Part shown: positions 26,201-34,384 of the stretch, piece after piece
Layout of the letters: every line of letters starts with the position of its first letter
Numbering within the stretch: position 1 is the stretch's first letter
Origin: Henriciella sp.
GTDB lineage: Bacteria; Pseudomonadota; Alphaproteobacteria; Caulobacterales; Hyphomonadaceae
Direction of reading: 5' to 3'
Assembly (NCBI GenBank): GCA_021776655.1
Contig: JAJFFK010000026.1
Location: forward strand, 1 to 42,932
Length of the DNA: 42,932 nt
Program-made: the position numbers and the translations under genes
The notes under the pieces: model-generated
Database searches by the model: none
Seen by the model: only the letters and a program-made list of their open reading frames with translations
What the model was told of the DNA's origin: nothing

Positions 26201-26353
26201 AACCGCAAAGAGGTCGTGACGGTGATCGAAATAACCGCGATTGAGGCGCGCGGAGCGGGGGTCCTGATCACCGCGAATGGCAGCCTGTGGCGTGATGGCT
26301 TGCGGGTCTATGAAGTCAAGCCGATGTGCGTGGCGGTGGTGGATCGCGGGTGA
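20243..26353 (+). CDS. pfaC: PfaC-like megasynthase: KS-CLF-AT-DH-DH
   Basis: 2036 residues from the GTG at 20243 (GTGA overlap with the ketoreductase; GGTGGA 7 bp upstream; a GTG at 20231 is the alternative). KS, about 1-420: Cys173 (DAACASSL), His307 (CHATGTPTGD), His343 (NTGHL). Chain-length factor, about 430-760: a KS-like domain whose active Cys is replaced by Ala (about residue 598, VSGGAASGLAALELA). Acyltransferase, about 840-1150, PfaB-like: FLFTGSAAVYPRMARGLL, Ser924 in GLSLGES, IVHAKAMQPF, VELGPRDTLTRSL. Two FabA-like double hot-dog dehydratases follow: DH1 with IESGQADL (about 1350) and His1551 in HFHNDPCMPG; DH2 with His1929 in HFYQDPVQPG. The order matches myxobacterial Pfa3, but no C-terminal AGPAT is present. 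Confidence 0.92.
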   Translation: MTTFEPIAIVGESCVLPGALSVEALWDMVAQKRVVIDRPPAGTFGLTAGEEAASTYVSGIVQGFDTVFDPGRYRLNAIDAAALDPVCAWPLHAAIQAWTQAGSPNIATKDRGGVFVANLSYPSRGHGAYAADLWRGSVPELSPMQAFSSALPAQLIAEALGVTGPAFALDAACASSLYAVEIACRKLQTRQLDCAVVAAVNAADNLILHIGFEALKALSPTGQSRPFVQGADGLVPSEGAVAIVLKRLSDVEDGEVVHGVIRAVGLSNDGRRKGLLAPDATGQSAAMRRAWTAADLAPETLDFLECHATGTPTGDSVEISASAEVFAKADHLPVGSLKANTGHLITVAGLASLLKLTRAMAHETLPPMPLSGPAIRAFDGTALAPQVAAQPWRTQDHPRRAAISNFGFGGNNAHLILEQYQVTSGAVPVTTVPEQSPDEIVICGIGLLAGQDRGCHAVLRRLMNQPLRASGPCTQIGADALLARTPPNDLTEAEPQQLAIMATVDEALDGLALPDLDRCGVYVGMACAADSARWLLSARLARQLGLQSGSAGLAKAQTDVAPVLTSAAVLGAMANMTANRVTYARDFRGLGFSVSGGAASGLAALELACDGLKAGVLDMAIAAVADFASEPVRANALQRLGISDVPGDQSAALVLKRRSDAEAAGDPIYGVVSDLVWGDAEAVQTGAGPVREAYGTAPAATVLVDLAVQALLAAHGQRLGEIGAVPDLSGKSGKATRISAPRGPLNQAGSVKFKPAKPLIIGDPLRPSPHMFWATAKTKALLAAKITDAKTGGRGNCRLAVLGKDQAELAARLEVAQAALEEDETPHGPGIHYGEGKAQGEMAFLFTGSAAVYPRMARGLLMAFPELAKGLSKLGKADDIAPLLSRSSLSEFEQLCAGTLVSQAHAILLKDLLGLKPDAAIGLSLGESNALFAFGFWHDPGALLDEISDAAMYERHIGGAFETAAQAWGPNVPSDWSNWRVQAPVKDVKALLKSHAGAEITIIYSDTDCMIGGPAPACRALCDTLGKGAGTKMNQHLIVHAKAMQPFAETWRRLHTRKIYKGSDVRLYANAINAAYEPTSEVVADMLTRQAVGTVDFPATIRQAWDDGVRTFVELGPRDTLTRSLASILRDKPFTAVTSDRIETSDLGQIAELSAVVFADGRACKIALVAKRLDAARRTVRPHSKAKSAVRPVPYPMPKLPAPVCGATMPRAPDLPAPVYAKSEPEVPNFDPVTFPHPPGYEAPPVRKVNSGHEALPVRMPTGPSWDRAAIEASTRGLMSDLFGPQFKAQDMYARQVRLPADPLLLVDRITGIEAQAQTNGPGVIWTETDLEAQDWSMHDGRIRPGLLIESGQADLTLIAWMGADLLNQSERVYRLLGCEITFHAGGLPGPGETLKFQIEITGHATLAGVRMFFFQYDCTVGGRLVFSVRNGQAGFFTDKELASGKGVVWDAAKDAAPTAEPAPFTAELASQKRAFSAGDLAQFRAGDALGCFGAGFEMCAAQSRPTHLPDGKLALFDEVTDFDPTGGPWRRGYLKARASVPQDMWFYTGHFHNDPCMPGTLMAEAAVQTLEFYAAAIGLTIDRDGYIFEPMPGHMTQFVCRGQVIPDADHDVTYEVFIDEIVDGDAPILYASLLARRDGHKVFHCPRFGVRLRPNWPAARVSDAPLRIGPNQESRGDYAALLDCANGAPSAAFGKMYAPFDRADRVPRLPQPPYHMMTRVLEVSTRPAQPEVGARVVAQYDVAPDAWYFDDNRNGTMPFAVLSEVALQPCGWLASHGGFAVSGGLRFRNLEGDGYLHAEVLRDAGTLTIETTLSSFSQVGPMTIVSFELQVRFADGQPVLDLKTQFGFFPAAALMRQAGLPAKANWTALFDAPGAAVDTDATAPRLAGGQLNMLDAVDLFDPTGGEAGLGIIRGRQAVDPAAWYFKAHFYQDPVQPGSLGLDALAQLLGHAALLKGLDAGMAQPHVETIATDAPIKWSYRGEITPNRKEVVTVIEITAIEARGAGVLITANGSLWRDGLRVYEVKPMCVAVVDRG

Positions 26354-27005
26354 TTGCGATGGCGGCGGTGATCTCGTCATGACGGGCGGTTTCGATCTGA
26401 TAGCGGGTGCCGTGGGCTTCGAGCGTGAACCGGGACGGGGCAGGGCGCAGGTGCTGATTGCTGATCTGGATCGCTTTGGGACCCGCACGAAACCCTTGTC
26501 CGGTGGCTTTCAGCACCGCTTCCTTGATCGTCCACAGGCGGAAGAATCCGATCAGGTCTGGCTCTGCGGACAGGAAGGCGGCGCGCTCAGCCTCGTCGCA
26601 AATCATGCTCAGCATCGGCTGCCAGTCAAGCGGCCGGACGCGTTCAATGTCGAGGCCGATAGCGCGGTCCTCGGCGAGCGCCAGCGCGCTCCATCCCTCA
26701 CTGTGCGAGGTCGAAAGCGACAGCGATGGAAAGTCCGGCAGGAAAGGTTGGCCTTCGGGGTGATAGTCGATGGCAAGGCCGGTTGGGGTGACGTCCAGAA
26801 GGTCCGCGAGATAGACGCGGCGGGCAGCGAACTCTGCCCGGCGTAAGTGTCTGGCTTGCTGCTGGGCCAGTCGATCCGTACGCGCACGCTCTTCGGGAGG
26901 GAGCGCAATGGCTGAACCGGATAGCGTATGGTTGTTCCAGAGCAGGCAGGCTTCGCGCGGGTCAGCGTTCAACCTGTTTTCGAATAGAGTTACGATACTG
27001 CGCAT
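26316..27005 (-). CDS. Sfp-type 4'-phosphopantetheinyl transferase
   Basis: 229 residues. Transfers phosphopantetheine from CoA to the serines of carrier domains; here most likely the two ACPs of PfaA, in the role of PfaE. Motifs: SLSTSHSEGWSALALAED, GLDIERVRPLDW (magnesium-binding Asp and Glu) and FFRLWTIKEAVLKATGQGF (W-x-x-K-E-A-x-x-K). The start at 27005 has AGAGGG upstream; a GTG at 27038 is less likely. The gene converges on pfaC and overlaps its end by 38 bp, so it has its own promoter from the side of tRNA-Ser. I see nothing definite in 27039-27146 besides that presumed promoter. Confidence 0.88.
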   Translation of the reverse strand: MRSIVTLFENRLNADPREACLLWNNHTLSGSAIALPPEERARTDRLAQQQARHLRRAEFAARRVYLADLLDVTPTGLAIDYHPEGQPFLPDFPSLSLSTSHSEGWSALALAEDRAIGLDIERVRPLDWQPMLSMICDEAERAAFLSAEPDLIGFFRLWTIKEAVLKATGQGFRAGPKAIQISNQHLRPAPSRFTLEAHGTRYQIETARHDEITAAIAITRDPPPPRTSA

Positions 27006-27146
27006 GGCTGCTGCCCTCTGATGCGACCCCGTCGCCACTATCCTTAAGCCGATAGGTCGGCAGTGTCAGAGTAAAAATTTAATGACTTGAAAAAGTGCTT
27101 CGCAAGGCGATCAGAGCCAAGATATACCTGCAAAAACAAAACTGTA

Positions 27147-27236
27147 TGGCGGTGAGACAGGGATTCGAACCCTGGAGACTATTGCTAGCCTACACGCTTT
27201 CCAAGCGTGCGCCTTCGACCACTCGGCCACCTCACC
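27147..27236 (-). tRNA. tRNA-Ser (GGA anticodon)
   Basis: Read on the minus strand: acceptor GGTGAGG pairs with the TCTCACC at the 3' end, then discriminator G and an encoded CCA. Anticodon stem CACGC/GCGTG encloses the loop TTGGAAA, giving anticodon GGA (reads UCC/UCU). The long variable arm and the T-loop GGTTCGAATCC complete a class II tRNA-Ser. A T-rich tract follows the 3' end. Confidence 0.96.
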
Positions 27237-27284
27237 AATAGCGCGCGTCTATAGCCCAGCGGTGACAGATCGCAAGCCGTGTCA

Positions 27285-27300
27285 TTGCAGTGGACTGCAA
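27285..27300. promoter_or_regulatory. 16-bp palindrome upstream of msrA, candidate operator
   Basis: TTGCAGTGGACTGCAA is TTGCAGT, GG and ACTGCAA, a perfect 7-bp inverted repeat. A further TTGCAG half-site occurs at 27311-27316. It lies 39 bp before the msrA start, where a repressor or activator site would be expected. It could also be a weak hairpin in the msrA leader. Confidence 0.4.
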
Positions 27301-27339
27301 CTTCCCCATATTGCAGACTGATCATCCAAGGAGGCTGCC

Positions 27340-27996
27340 ATGTTGTTCACCCGAAAATCTTCTGAGCTTCCGGCCAGTGACACGGCATTGGTGGGTCGCA
27401 AGGCACCAATTGCGACCGCTAACAGCCATTTCGTCAATGGCCACAACCTGCTCGCTCCGGTGCCCGCAAGTCTGCAGGAAATTATCGTGGCCATGGGTTG
27501 TTTCTGGGGCGCCGAACGGGTGTTCTGGCAAGCCGACGGGGTTCATGTGACGCAAGTTGGCTATGCCGGGGGCCACACACCGAATGCGACGTATGAAGAG
27601 ACCTGCTCTGGCCAAACCGGGCATGCTGAAACCGTGCGCGTGGTGTTTGACCCGGCAGTGATCAGTTTGGACGACGTCCTGAAACTGTTCTGGGAGGGCC
27701 ATGATCCGACGCAAGGGATGCGCCAGGGCAATGATCTGGGCACGCAATATCGCTCGGCCATCTATACCACTAGCGAGGCGCAATTGGTCGCTGTGAAAGC
27801 GAGTCAGGCGGCTTATCAGACGGCGCTGACGGCGTCTGGACGCGGCGAGATCACAACCGAGATCAAGCCATTGGAGGCGTTTTATCACGCCGAAGGTTAT
27901 CACCAGCAATACCTTGCCAAGAACCCGGCAGGCTATTGCGGCATCGGCGGCACTGGCGTGGTCTGTCCGATGCCCGGCGCACACGCGCTCGACTAG
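27340..27996 (+). CDS. msrA: Peptide-methionine (S)-S-oxide reductase MsrA
   Basis: 218-residue repair enzyme reducing methionine-S-sulfoxide in proteins. Catalytic Cys54 is in MGCFWGAE; other signatures are [42 protein letters not shown] and the C-terminal [20 protein letters not shown] with a resolving Cys. An N-terminal extension of about 45 residues before the core is normal for this length class. It is followed 8 bp later by gluQ and probably starts an operon with gluQ and the EamA gene. Confidence 0.95.
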   Translation: MLFTRKSSELPASDTALVGRKAPIATANSHFVNGHNLLAPVPASLQEIIVAMGCFWGAERVFWQADGVHVTQVGYAGGHTPNATYEETCSGQTGHAETVRVVFDPAVISLDDVLKLFWEGHDPTQGMRQGNDLGTQYRSAIYTTSEAQLVAVKASQAAYQTALTASGRGEITTEIKPLEAFYHAEGYHQQYLAKNPAGYCGIGGTGVVCPMPGAHALD

Positions 27997-28004
27997 CGCT
28001 GGAC

Positions 28005-28814
28005 ATGACCCAAATGAAAACCCGGTTTGCACCCTCGCCTACAGGTGCGCTGCATCTTGGTCATGCTGCGTCGGCCTTGCATGTCTGGCGCGCGGCAGAA
28101 GCCGTCGGCGGGACAGTTCTGCTGCGCATTGAGGACATTGATACAACCCGCTGCAAGCCTGAGCTAAGCGAGGCGATCTACCGCGACCTGGCCTGGCTCG
28201 GCTTCGACTGGCCCACGCCGGTGCGGGTGCAGTCGGATCATTTTGCGGCCTATGCAGACGTAGTGGCGGGTTTAGCCACACGTGGGCTCGCCTATCGCTG
28301 TTTTCGCACGCGGGCGGAACTGGTCGCAAAAGACCCCGCCCCAATCGCGCCGTCAGAAGAGCAAGCCTGTATCGACGCTGGTCGCCCCTATGCCTGGCGC
28401 TTGTCGCTGGATGCAGCGCGCGACCAACTTGGCCGCGCTTGGCATGACTTGTCCTACACTGTGCAAACAGATCGCGGGATACAAAGCTGCCAGGCTGATC
28501 CGGCCCGTCACGGCGACATCGTGATTGCTCGCAAAGATAGCCCCAGCGCTTATCACCTGGCCGCGACACACGATGATGCCTTGCAAGGGATCACGCACGT
28601 CATTCGAGGAACCGATCTTGAGGATGCGCCGCACATTCACACCCTGTTACAAGTGTTGATGGACTGGCCACAGCCGGTCTATCAACACCACCCACTGGTC
28701 CTGGATGTTGCGGGCAAGCGCCTCTCAAAACGCGGCGAAAGTCCCTCACTTGCGGCCTTGCGAAGAGACGATATGAGCATCGAGGATATTAAACAGCGCC
28801 TGGGATTTGCATGA
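28005..28814 (+). CDS. gluQ: Glutamyl-queuosine tRNA(Asp) synthetase
   Basis: 269 residues, a class I synthetase catalytic core without an anticodon-binding domain, which is the mark of GluQ-RS; it attaches glutamate to the queuosine at position 34 of tRNA-Asp. The HIGH-type motif is HLGHAAS after RFAPSPTGAL; the KMSKS-like motif is KRLSKR near residue 240; RIEDIDTTR and HVIRGTDLEDAPHIHTLLQ are also seen. The ATG at 28005 is used; a second ATG is three codons on. It overlaps the EamA gene by 4 bp (ATGA). Confidence 0.92.
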   Translation: MTQMKTRFAPSPTGALHLGHAASALHVWRAAEAVGGTVLLRIEDIDTTRCKPELSEAIYRDLAWLGFDWPTPVRVQSDHFAAYADVVAGLATRGLAYRCFRTRAELVAKDPAPIAPSEEQACIDAGRPYAWRLSLDAARDQLGRAWHDLSYTVQTDRGIQSCQADPARHGDIVIARKDSPSAYHLAATHDDALQGITHVIRGTDLEDAPHIHTLLQVLMDWPQPVYQHHPLVLDVAGKRLSKRGESPSLAALRRDDMSIEDIKQRLGFA

Positions 28815-29737
28815 CGAACGAGAGCGGCCCAGTACGGTCCTCGCCGCCAATATGGTTTGGCCCCGTGCTGGTTTTGCTTGGCGGAGTTTGTACCGGGTTT
28901 GCGCCGATCGGCTTGCGGCTTGGCTTGGACGATCTTGGGCCGCAGGCGATTGCGTTCTGGCGCTACGTGTTCGCGCTGCCTGTCCTGTTTGTCTTCGTAC
29001 TTCTGACGCATCGCCGCTTACCGGCCAGGCCAAACCCATATGTGATCATTGCCGGTGTCTGTTTCGGTCTGGACATGGGTCTCTGGCATTGGGGATTGAC
29101 CTATACGAGTGTGGCGAACGCAACCTTCATCGTCAATTTGGGGAATATCGGGGTTGGCCTGACCGCCTGGGTATTTCTGAGAGAACGACCCACGAAGACC
29201 TGGGCCCTGGCGGTGATTCTGGCGATGGTCGGGGCAGCAGCCTTGTCCCTGGGCGGCGCAAGCGGTGTTGCCGAGGCCAATCGGCTATCGCTGCGTGGAG
29301 ACCTGTTAGCCTTTGGCGCGGCCCTGCTCCTGTCAGGCTATATGGTCGCGTCAAAAGTTGCCCGGCGCAGCTTGGGCGGGCTGGATACGATATTCTGGCT
29401 GACACTGGTTGAAATCTGTACTGCAGCGGTGCTGATTGCGGTGTTTCAGGAAAATTGGCTGCCCGCCAGCTTGTCCGGCTTTGCGGCGCCCCTGGTTTTG
29501 GCTTTGGTTGTTCAGGTGCTTGGACAGGGCTTGATCATCACCGGTCTTGGCCACACCCCGACTAGCATTGCCGGGCTTTTGGTCGTTGTGCAGCCGGTTG
29601 TGGCCGCCGCGATATCCTGGCAATTGTTTGGTGAGATTCTACTTCCCGTGCAGATTGGCGGCTGTGTCCTGGTTCTGATTGGGATCTATCTGGCGCAATC
29701 GCGAAAAAAAGAAAACCGCAGAAAATCTGGCGTCTGA
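28811..29737 (+). CDS. EamA/DMT-superfamily transporter
   Basis: 308 residues with about ten hydrophobic segments arranged as two EamA repeats (first about 15-145, second about 160-300). Recognisable pieces: FAPIGLRLGLDDLGPQAIAF, FWRYVFALPV, TSVANATFIVNLGNIGVGLT, WVFLRERPT in the first repeat, and TPTSIAGLLVVVQPVVAAAI near the end. Members export amino acids, nucleosides or other metabolites; the substrate is unknown. Inner membrane. Translationally coupled to gluQ by a 4-bp overlap. Confidence 0.88.
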   Translation: MTNESGPVRSSPPIWFGPVLVLLGGVCTGFAPIGLRLGLDDLGPQAIAFWRYVFALPVLFVFVLLTHRRLPARPNPYVIIAGVCFGLDMGLWHWGLTYTSVANATFIVNLGNIGVGLTAWVFLRERPTKTWALAVILAMVGAAALSLGGASGVAEANRLSLRGDLLAFGAALLLSGYMVASKVARRSLGGLDTIFWLTLVEICTAAVLIAVFQENWLPASLSGFAAPLVLALVVQVLGQGLIITGLGHTPTSIAGLLVVVQPVVAAAISWQLFGEILLPVQIGGCVLVLIGIYLAQSRKKENRRKSGV

Positions 29738-29783
29738 GTCAAATTTTGGTACATAGAGGCCAAACCACCCAAAGGGGAGTTCC

Positions 29784-31349
29784 ATGCGACTTTTGATCTT
29801 GGCGGCAAGCGCTTTAACGCTAAGCGCCTGTGCTACCGAATTTGGACTTGCGCCGCAGACGGCGTCTGAGCCCGAAGCCCCAACGTATCAGGACCGCGAA
29901 GCCGTCCCGCAACAGGTCGGCGACGCCTATTATGACAAAGCTGCTACAGCCGTTTCGGCAAGAGCGGGCGAGACATTTGCGCCGCGCGCCAGGAATGTCA
30001 TCCTGTTTATTGGAGATGGCATGGGCATATCAACGATTACAGCTGCGCGGATCGCCGCCGGACAGCAACGCGGCCTGGACGGTGAAAGCTACGAATTGGC
30101 AATGGAAACACTGCCCTATATGGCGCTGTCGCGAACCTATAGCCATGACTATCAAGTCGCCGATAGTGCCTCGACCGCGACCGCAATGGTGTCAGGCGTC
30201 AAAACCCGCTCGCGGACACTAGGCCTGCGCGCCGGCGTTTCATTTGGCGACTGTGCCAGTCAGGCGGGCAACGAAACGGATACGCTGTTCGAGCTGGCAG
30301 AACGCCAAGGGCTGGCCACTGGGATTGTCTCAACCGCCCGGATTACCCACGCGACCCCGGCGGCGACTTACGCAGAAAGTGCCAGCCGCAATTGGGAGAA
30401 TGACAAATCCTTTGGCAGTACCAATGCCGAGGGCTGCGTTGATATTGCGCGCCAGCTGGTCGAGTGGCCTGCCGGAGATGGGTTTGAGGTCGCAATGGGC
30501 GGCGGGCGTAGCCAATTTGGCACCCGCGAGATGACCGATCCGGAATATGACGGGCGCACGGGTGTGCGCGGCGACGACCTGGATTTACAGGCCGCATGGA
30601 CGGCGAAATCAGACAGTCACAATGTGATTACTGATGGCGCAGGCTTCGCCGCCACCGACTTTGACAGCGACGCCCGTATCCTCGGCCTGTTTGAGCCATC
30701 ACACATGCAATTTGAGCTCGACCGCGCCGATGATCCCGGCAGCGAACCAGCTTTGGTAGATATGACCCGCGCCGCGATCACCCGGCTGTCGCGCAATGGC
30801 AATGGCTATATCCTGATGATTGAGGGCGGCCGTATCGACCATGCCCATCACGGCACAAATGCCAGCCGAGCCCTGGCCGATACGGATGCTTTCGATCAGG
30901 CCGTCGCGGCAGCGCTTGAAATGACAGATGCCGCCGACACGTTGATTATTGTCACCGCTGATCACAGCCACACACTGACAATTGCCGGTTATCCACGGCG
31001 CAACAATCCAATCCTTGGTAAGGTTGAAGTTGAGAACGGTGACTTGACCAAAGGCACAGATGGCCTGCCTTACACGACGCTTGGTTACGCCAATGGCGGC
31101 GGGGCGTGCCGACCCGGCGCTGAGGGTGAGCCTTGCCGACGCGAAGACCTGACCGAGATAGATACGACGGCCAAGGATTATCGCCAGCAGGCCTTGGTGC
31201 CGCTCGGTTCAGAGACCCATGCCGGTGAGGATGTTGCAATCTTTGCCAGCGGGCCGGGCGCGGAACTGGTACGCGGTGTGATGGATCAAAACGAGATTTT
31301 CCATGTGCTCGGATTCGCGTCCGGGCTGGTGGCGCGGCCTACAGAATAA
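29784..31349 (+). CDS. Alkaline phosphatase family lipoprotein
   Basis: 521 residues. The N-terminus [16 protein letters not shown] is a lipoprotein signal with a LSAC lipobox, so the enzyme should be membrane-anchored in the periplasm or outer membrane. PhoA-superfamily metal and nucleophile motifs: [14 protein letters not shown], nucleophile Ser128 in [49 protein letters not shown], and a C-terminal [17 protein letters not shown]. It hydrolyses phosphomonoesters. A strong AAAGGGGAG precedes the ATG. Its last 11 bp overlap the end of the convergent hslU gene. Confidence 0.93.
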   Translation: MRLLILAASALTLSACATEFGLAPQTASEPEAPTYQDREAVPQQVGDAYYDKAATAVSARAGETFAPRARNVILFIGDGMGISTITAARIAAGQQRGLDGESYELAMETLPYMALSRTYSHDYQVADSASTATAMVSGVKTRSRTLGLRAGVSFGDCASQAGNETDTLFELAERQGLATGIVSTARITHATPAATYAESASRNWENDKSFGSTNAEGCVDIARQLVEWPAGDGFEVAMGGGRSQFGTREMTDPEYDGRTGVRGDDLDLQAAWTAKSDSHNVITDGAGFAATDFDSDARILGLFEPSHMQFELDRADDPGSEPALVDMTRAAITRLSRNGNGYILMIEGGRIDHAHHGTNASRALADTDAFDQAVAAALEMTDAADTLIIVTADHSHTLTIAGYPRRNNPILGKVEVENGDLTKGTDGLPYTTLGYANGGGACRPGAEGEPCRREDLTEIDTTAKDYRQQALVPLGSETHAGEDVAIFASGPGAELVRGVMDQNEIFHVLGFASGLVARPTE

Positions 31350-32640
31350 ATTTCGACAAGTCGCTATTGCCGACGAGATCGGACAGTTGTGCAGCAACAT
31401 AATCGGCCGTGATGGTGATGGTTTCACCCTGACGGTCGCTCGCGCTGAAACTTATCTCGTCGAGCAAGCGTTCAAGTACGGTGTGCAGGCGCCGAGCGCC
31501 AATATTCTCAACCGTGTCGTTCACTTTCACGGCCAGGTCGGCGAGGGCGTCCAGCGCAGCCTCGTCAAATTCCAGCGTCACGCCCTCAGCCTCCAGCAGC
31601 GCTTGCTGTTGGCGGATCAATGAGGCTTCAGGTTCGACCAGGATCCGGCGCATATCATCCCGGCTCAGGCCTTTGAGTTCAACCCTGATCGGCAAGCGAC
31701 CTTGCAGTTCTGGCAACAGGTCTGATGGCTTGGCGATGTGGAACGCGCCCGAGGCAATGAACAGAATATGGTCGGTTTTGAGCGGGCCGCGCTTGGTCGA
31801 AACAGTGGTGCCTTCAATCAGCGGCAAGAGATCGCGCTGCACGCCTTCACGGCTGACATCTGCGCCGCTGCGACCATTCTTGCCTGCAACCTTGTCAATC
31901 TCATCAAGAAACACGATCCCGTCTTCCTCAACCGCGCGCACCGCTTCGCGCGCGATGAGATCCTCATCAAGCAATTTGTCCGCTTCCTCTTCAATCAACG
32001 GCCGGTAGGCTTCTTTGACGGTTGTGCGGACCCGTTTGGTGCGCTCGCCCATTGCCTTGCCGAGCATATCGCCAAGATTGATCATGCCCATTGAGCCACC
32101 GCCCGGCATATCCATCATCGGCATGCCGCCACCGCTCTCGGCCAGATCGACATCGACCGCCTTATCGTCAAGCTCACCCTCGCGCAGCTTGCGCCGGAAG
32201 ACTTCACGCGTCGAGGATTGGGCCTCTTCACCAACCAGCGCATCGAGCAAGCGTTCCTCAGCTGTGTCGCGGGCCTGAACTTCAACGCTTTTGCGTTTGG
32301 TCTCACGGATCATGCTGATCGCAGATTCGACCAGATCGCGAACGATCTGCTCAACGTCGCGGCCAACATAACCAACTTCAGTGAACTTGGTCGCCTCAAC
32401 TTTGATGAAAGGCGCATTGGCGAGCTTGGCCAGACGCCGTGACACCTCGGTCTTGCCGACGCCGGTTGGGCCGATCATCAGAATATTCTTCGGCGTGATC
32501 TCTTCGCGCAAACCTTCTGGAGCCTGTTTGCGCCGCCAGCGGTTGCGCAGGGCAATCGCAACGGCGCGTTTGGCATCGTTCTGACCAACGATATGGCGGT
32601 CAAGTTCCGAGACGATCTCAGCCGGGGTCAGTTCTGTCAT
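31339..32640 (-). CDS. hslU: ATP-dependent protease ATPase subunit HslU
   Basis: 433-residue AAA+ unfoldase of the HslUV (ClpYQ) protease. Starts [20 protein letters not shown], Walker A GPTGVGKT at residues 57-64, [18 protein letters not shown] pore region, Walker [11 protein letters not shown], then [12 protein letters not shown], sensor region [21 protein letters not shown] and the HslV-docking C-terminus ending DLSKFIL. Length agrees with the family. It is separated from hslV by the DUF2157-like membrane protein gene, unusual for a pair that is often adjacent. Confidence 0.97.
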   Translation of the reverse strand: MTELTPAEIVSELDRHIVGQNDAKRAVAIALRNRWRRKQAPEGLREEITPKNILMIGPTGVGKTEVSRRLAKLANAPFIKVEATKFTEVGYVGRDVEQIVRDLVESAISMIRETKRKSVEVQARDTAEERLLDALVGEEAQSSTREVFRRKLREGELDDKAVDVDLAESGGGMPMMDMPGGGSMGMINLGDMLGKAMGERTKRVRTTVKEAYRPLIEEEADKLLDEDLIAREAVRAVEEDGIVFLDEIDKVAGKNGRSGADVSREGVQRDLLPLIEGTTVSTKRGPLKTDHILFIASGAFHIAKPSDLLPELQGRLPIRVELKGLSRDDMRRILVEPEASLIRQQQALLEAEGVTLEFDEAALDALADLAVKVNDTVENIGARRLHTVLERLLDEISFSASDRQGETITITADYVAAQLSDLVGNSDLSKFIL

Positions 32641-32649
32641 GTCAGGATC

Positions 32650-33768
32650 CTAAACAGGTTCGGGCGGAAACAGACGGCCCCAAATGCCGTCGCTTGGAAA
32701 CATGACCAAAATGATCCGGCGGGCGGTTTTCCAGCCAGCCCCAAGCAGCACGACGCCGCCGCCAATGATGATCGCAACCACCATGAATATGGTCGACGCG
32801 CCAAAGCCAGCTTCGCTGAGAACGAAGCTGAGCGAGAACATGAAGGTCAAAATACTGGCCGCAATCAGGGCGCGGCGATTGATCGCCAGTGAGATCAGGC
32901 CAAGCCCCAGCAAGACAAATAGCAGCACGAGCGCTTGGGACGAACTATCTGTTCCAGCGGTTGAGCCGGCCAAAAGGTTTGAACCGGTCACCATCGTGCT
33001 GATCCCGGCAATGATCTGTGGGGCCGCCGCCAGATGTAACCAGAACGCATTATCGGAAGCTTTGCGGATGCGTTCCGGGTCGCGCATGTCATACCAGATC
33101 GCTGCCAGCATTGTGGCGATGCCCAACAAGACAGACAGAGTTCCGCCAACGACATAGCCCATCCGCCCACTGAAGCCGAACGAGACATACATCAATCCAG
33201 CCAGCCCCAAAGCCAACAGAGCCAAGGCAAACGGCAATCGGAACCGCCAGAAGATTGCGAACGCCGCCGCTGCAGCGGCCGCAAACGAGACCTGCCCAAT
33301 ATGACCCGCCGTCTTGAACAGCCCGAAAAACTCATCGCCAATATCGACACCGGTCATGCTGGCGGCGATCGTCACTGCAGCGGTTGAGCAGGCCATCGTG
33401 AAAATGATTGACAGCGCCATGCTCGGCAACAGCATGCGGCGGCGGGCGCAAAAATATTCCATCAATCCCCAGGCCAGTCCGGCAACCGGCCCCGAAACCA
33501 CAAGGGCTGACAGAAAATTGCCTGACAGCATGGCAGGTGTGGCCAGGGTTCCAGCCATAGCCGTCACCCCGGCAAACAGGATGATCAGGCCAAGCGTGAT
33601 GAAAATATCATTGAAGTTGGACAGGAAGCGCAAATTCTCCTGACCAACCTCCGCGCCATTTTGCTGTTTTCCATGACGCGACAGAATGAAGCCTTCAAGG
33701 CGTGAAGCTTGTTCGGCTGACAGGACATTGGAAGCAACGGCCGCGCGAAGGTCATTGCGGTCAAACAT
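32650..33768 (-). CDS. Polytopic membrane protein, DUF2157-like
   Basis: 372 residues. A soluble N-terminal part (residues 1-50, [20 protein letters not shown] then ASRLEGFI) is followed by about ten or eleven hydrophobic segments. The N-terminal helix plus multi-TM layout, and the start of the first membrane segment ([16 protein letters not shown]), resemble DUF2157 proteins. Function unknown; inner membrane. Its start overlaps the end of hslV by 8 bp and its stop is 9 bp before the hslU start, so it is embedded in the hslV-hslU operon and must be cotranscribed with the protease. Confidence 0.75.
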   Translation of the reverse strand: MFDRNDLRAAVASNVLSAEQASRLEGFILSRHGKQQNGAEVGQENLRFLSNFNDIFITLGLIILFAGVTAMAGTLATPAMLSGNFLSALVVSGPVAGLAWGLMEYFCARRRMLLPSMALSIIFTMACSTAAVTIAASMTGVDIGDEFFGLFKTAGHIGQVSFAAAAAAAFAIFWRFRLPFALALLALGLAGLMYVSFGFSGRMGYVVGGTLSVLLGIATMLAAIWYDMRDPERIRKASDNAFWLHLAAAPQIIAGISTMVTGSNLLAGSTAGTDSSSQALVLLFVLLGLGLISLAINRRALIAASILTFMFSLSFVLSEAGFGASTIFMVVAIIIGGGVVLLGAGWKTARRIILVMFPSDGIWGRLFPPEPV

Positions 33769-34321
33769 CCAATATCTCGACGGTGAAATGGCTGTTGGTA
33801 TAAACGCATATGTCGGCGGCGATCTGCATCGCTTTGCGGCCTAGCGTTTCAGCGTCGCTCTCATAGTCAATCAGGGCGCGGGCGGCCGACAGAGCGTAAT
33901 TGCCGCCGGATCCAACTGCAACGACTGAATGTTCTGGCTCCAGAACATCACCCGCACCAGTTATCACCAGGGTTGTTTCCCGGTCGGCAACGATCAACAA
34001 GGCTTCGAGTTTTTGCAGGTACTTTTCCGTGCGCCATTCCTTGGCCAGTTCGACAGCGGCACGTTGAAGCTGATTGGGGAACCGCTCAAGCTTCTCTTCG
34101 AGCCGCTCGAACAAGGTGAAGGCGTCAGCGGTTGCGCCGGCAAACCCAGCCAGAATATCACCGCCGCCGATCCTGCGAACCTTGCGCGCATTGCCCTTCA
34201 TCACAGTCTGGCCCATCGAGACCTGACCATCGCTAAGCATGGCAATTTGGGTTTTCGTTCGCACGGCTAGAATTGTCGTGCCGTGCCAGCTTGGCGGGGT
34301 TTCTGAAATATCGTGTCTCAC
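33761..34321 (-). CDS. hslV: ATP-dependent protease peptidase subunit HslV
   Basis: Threonine protease with the proteasome-beta fold; partner of HslU. The mature N-terminal threonine is in HGTTILAVR; catalytic support residues are in [22 protein letters not shown] (Asp and Lys), followed by [20 protein letters not shown] and [14 protein letters not shown]. The usual GDGQV reads SDGQV here. The family start varies: I use the GTG at 34321 ([16 protein letters not shown]), giving 186 residues; a TTG at 34357 would add 12 residues. It overlaps the DUF2157-like gene by 8 bp. Confidence 0.93.
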   Translation of the reverse strand: MRHDISETPPSWHGTTILAVRTKTQIAMLSDGQVSMGQTVMKGNARKVRRIGGGDILAGFAGATADAFTLFERLEEKLERFPNQLQRAAVELAKEWRTEKYLQKLEALLIVADRETTLVITGAGDVLEPEHSVVAVGSGGNYALSAARALIDYESDAETLGRKAMQIAADICVYTNSHFTVEILDV

Positions 34322-34384
34322 GCCCAAAGATGTGGCGAATACAGAGCTATTGTGCAAGACCCGTCTGCACGTTCAATACTCTGG

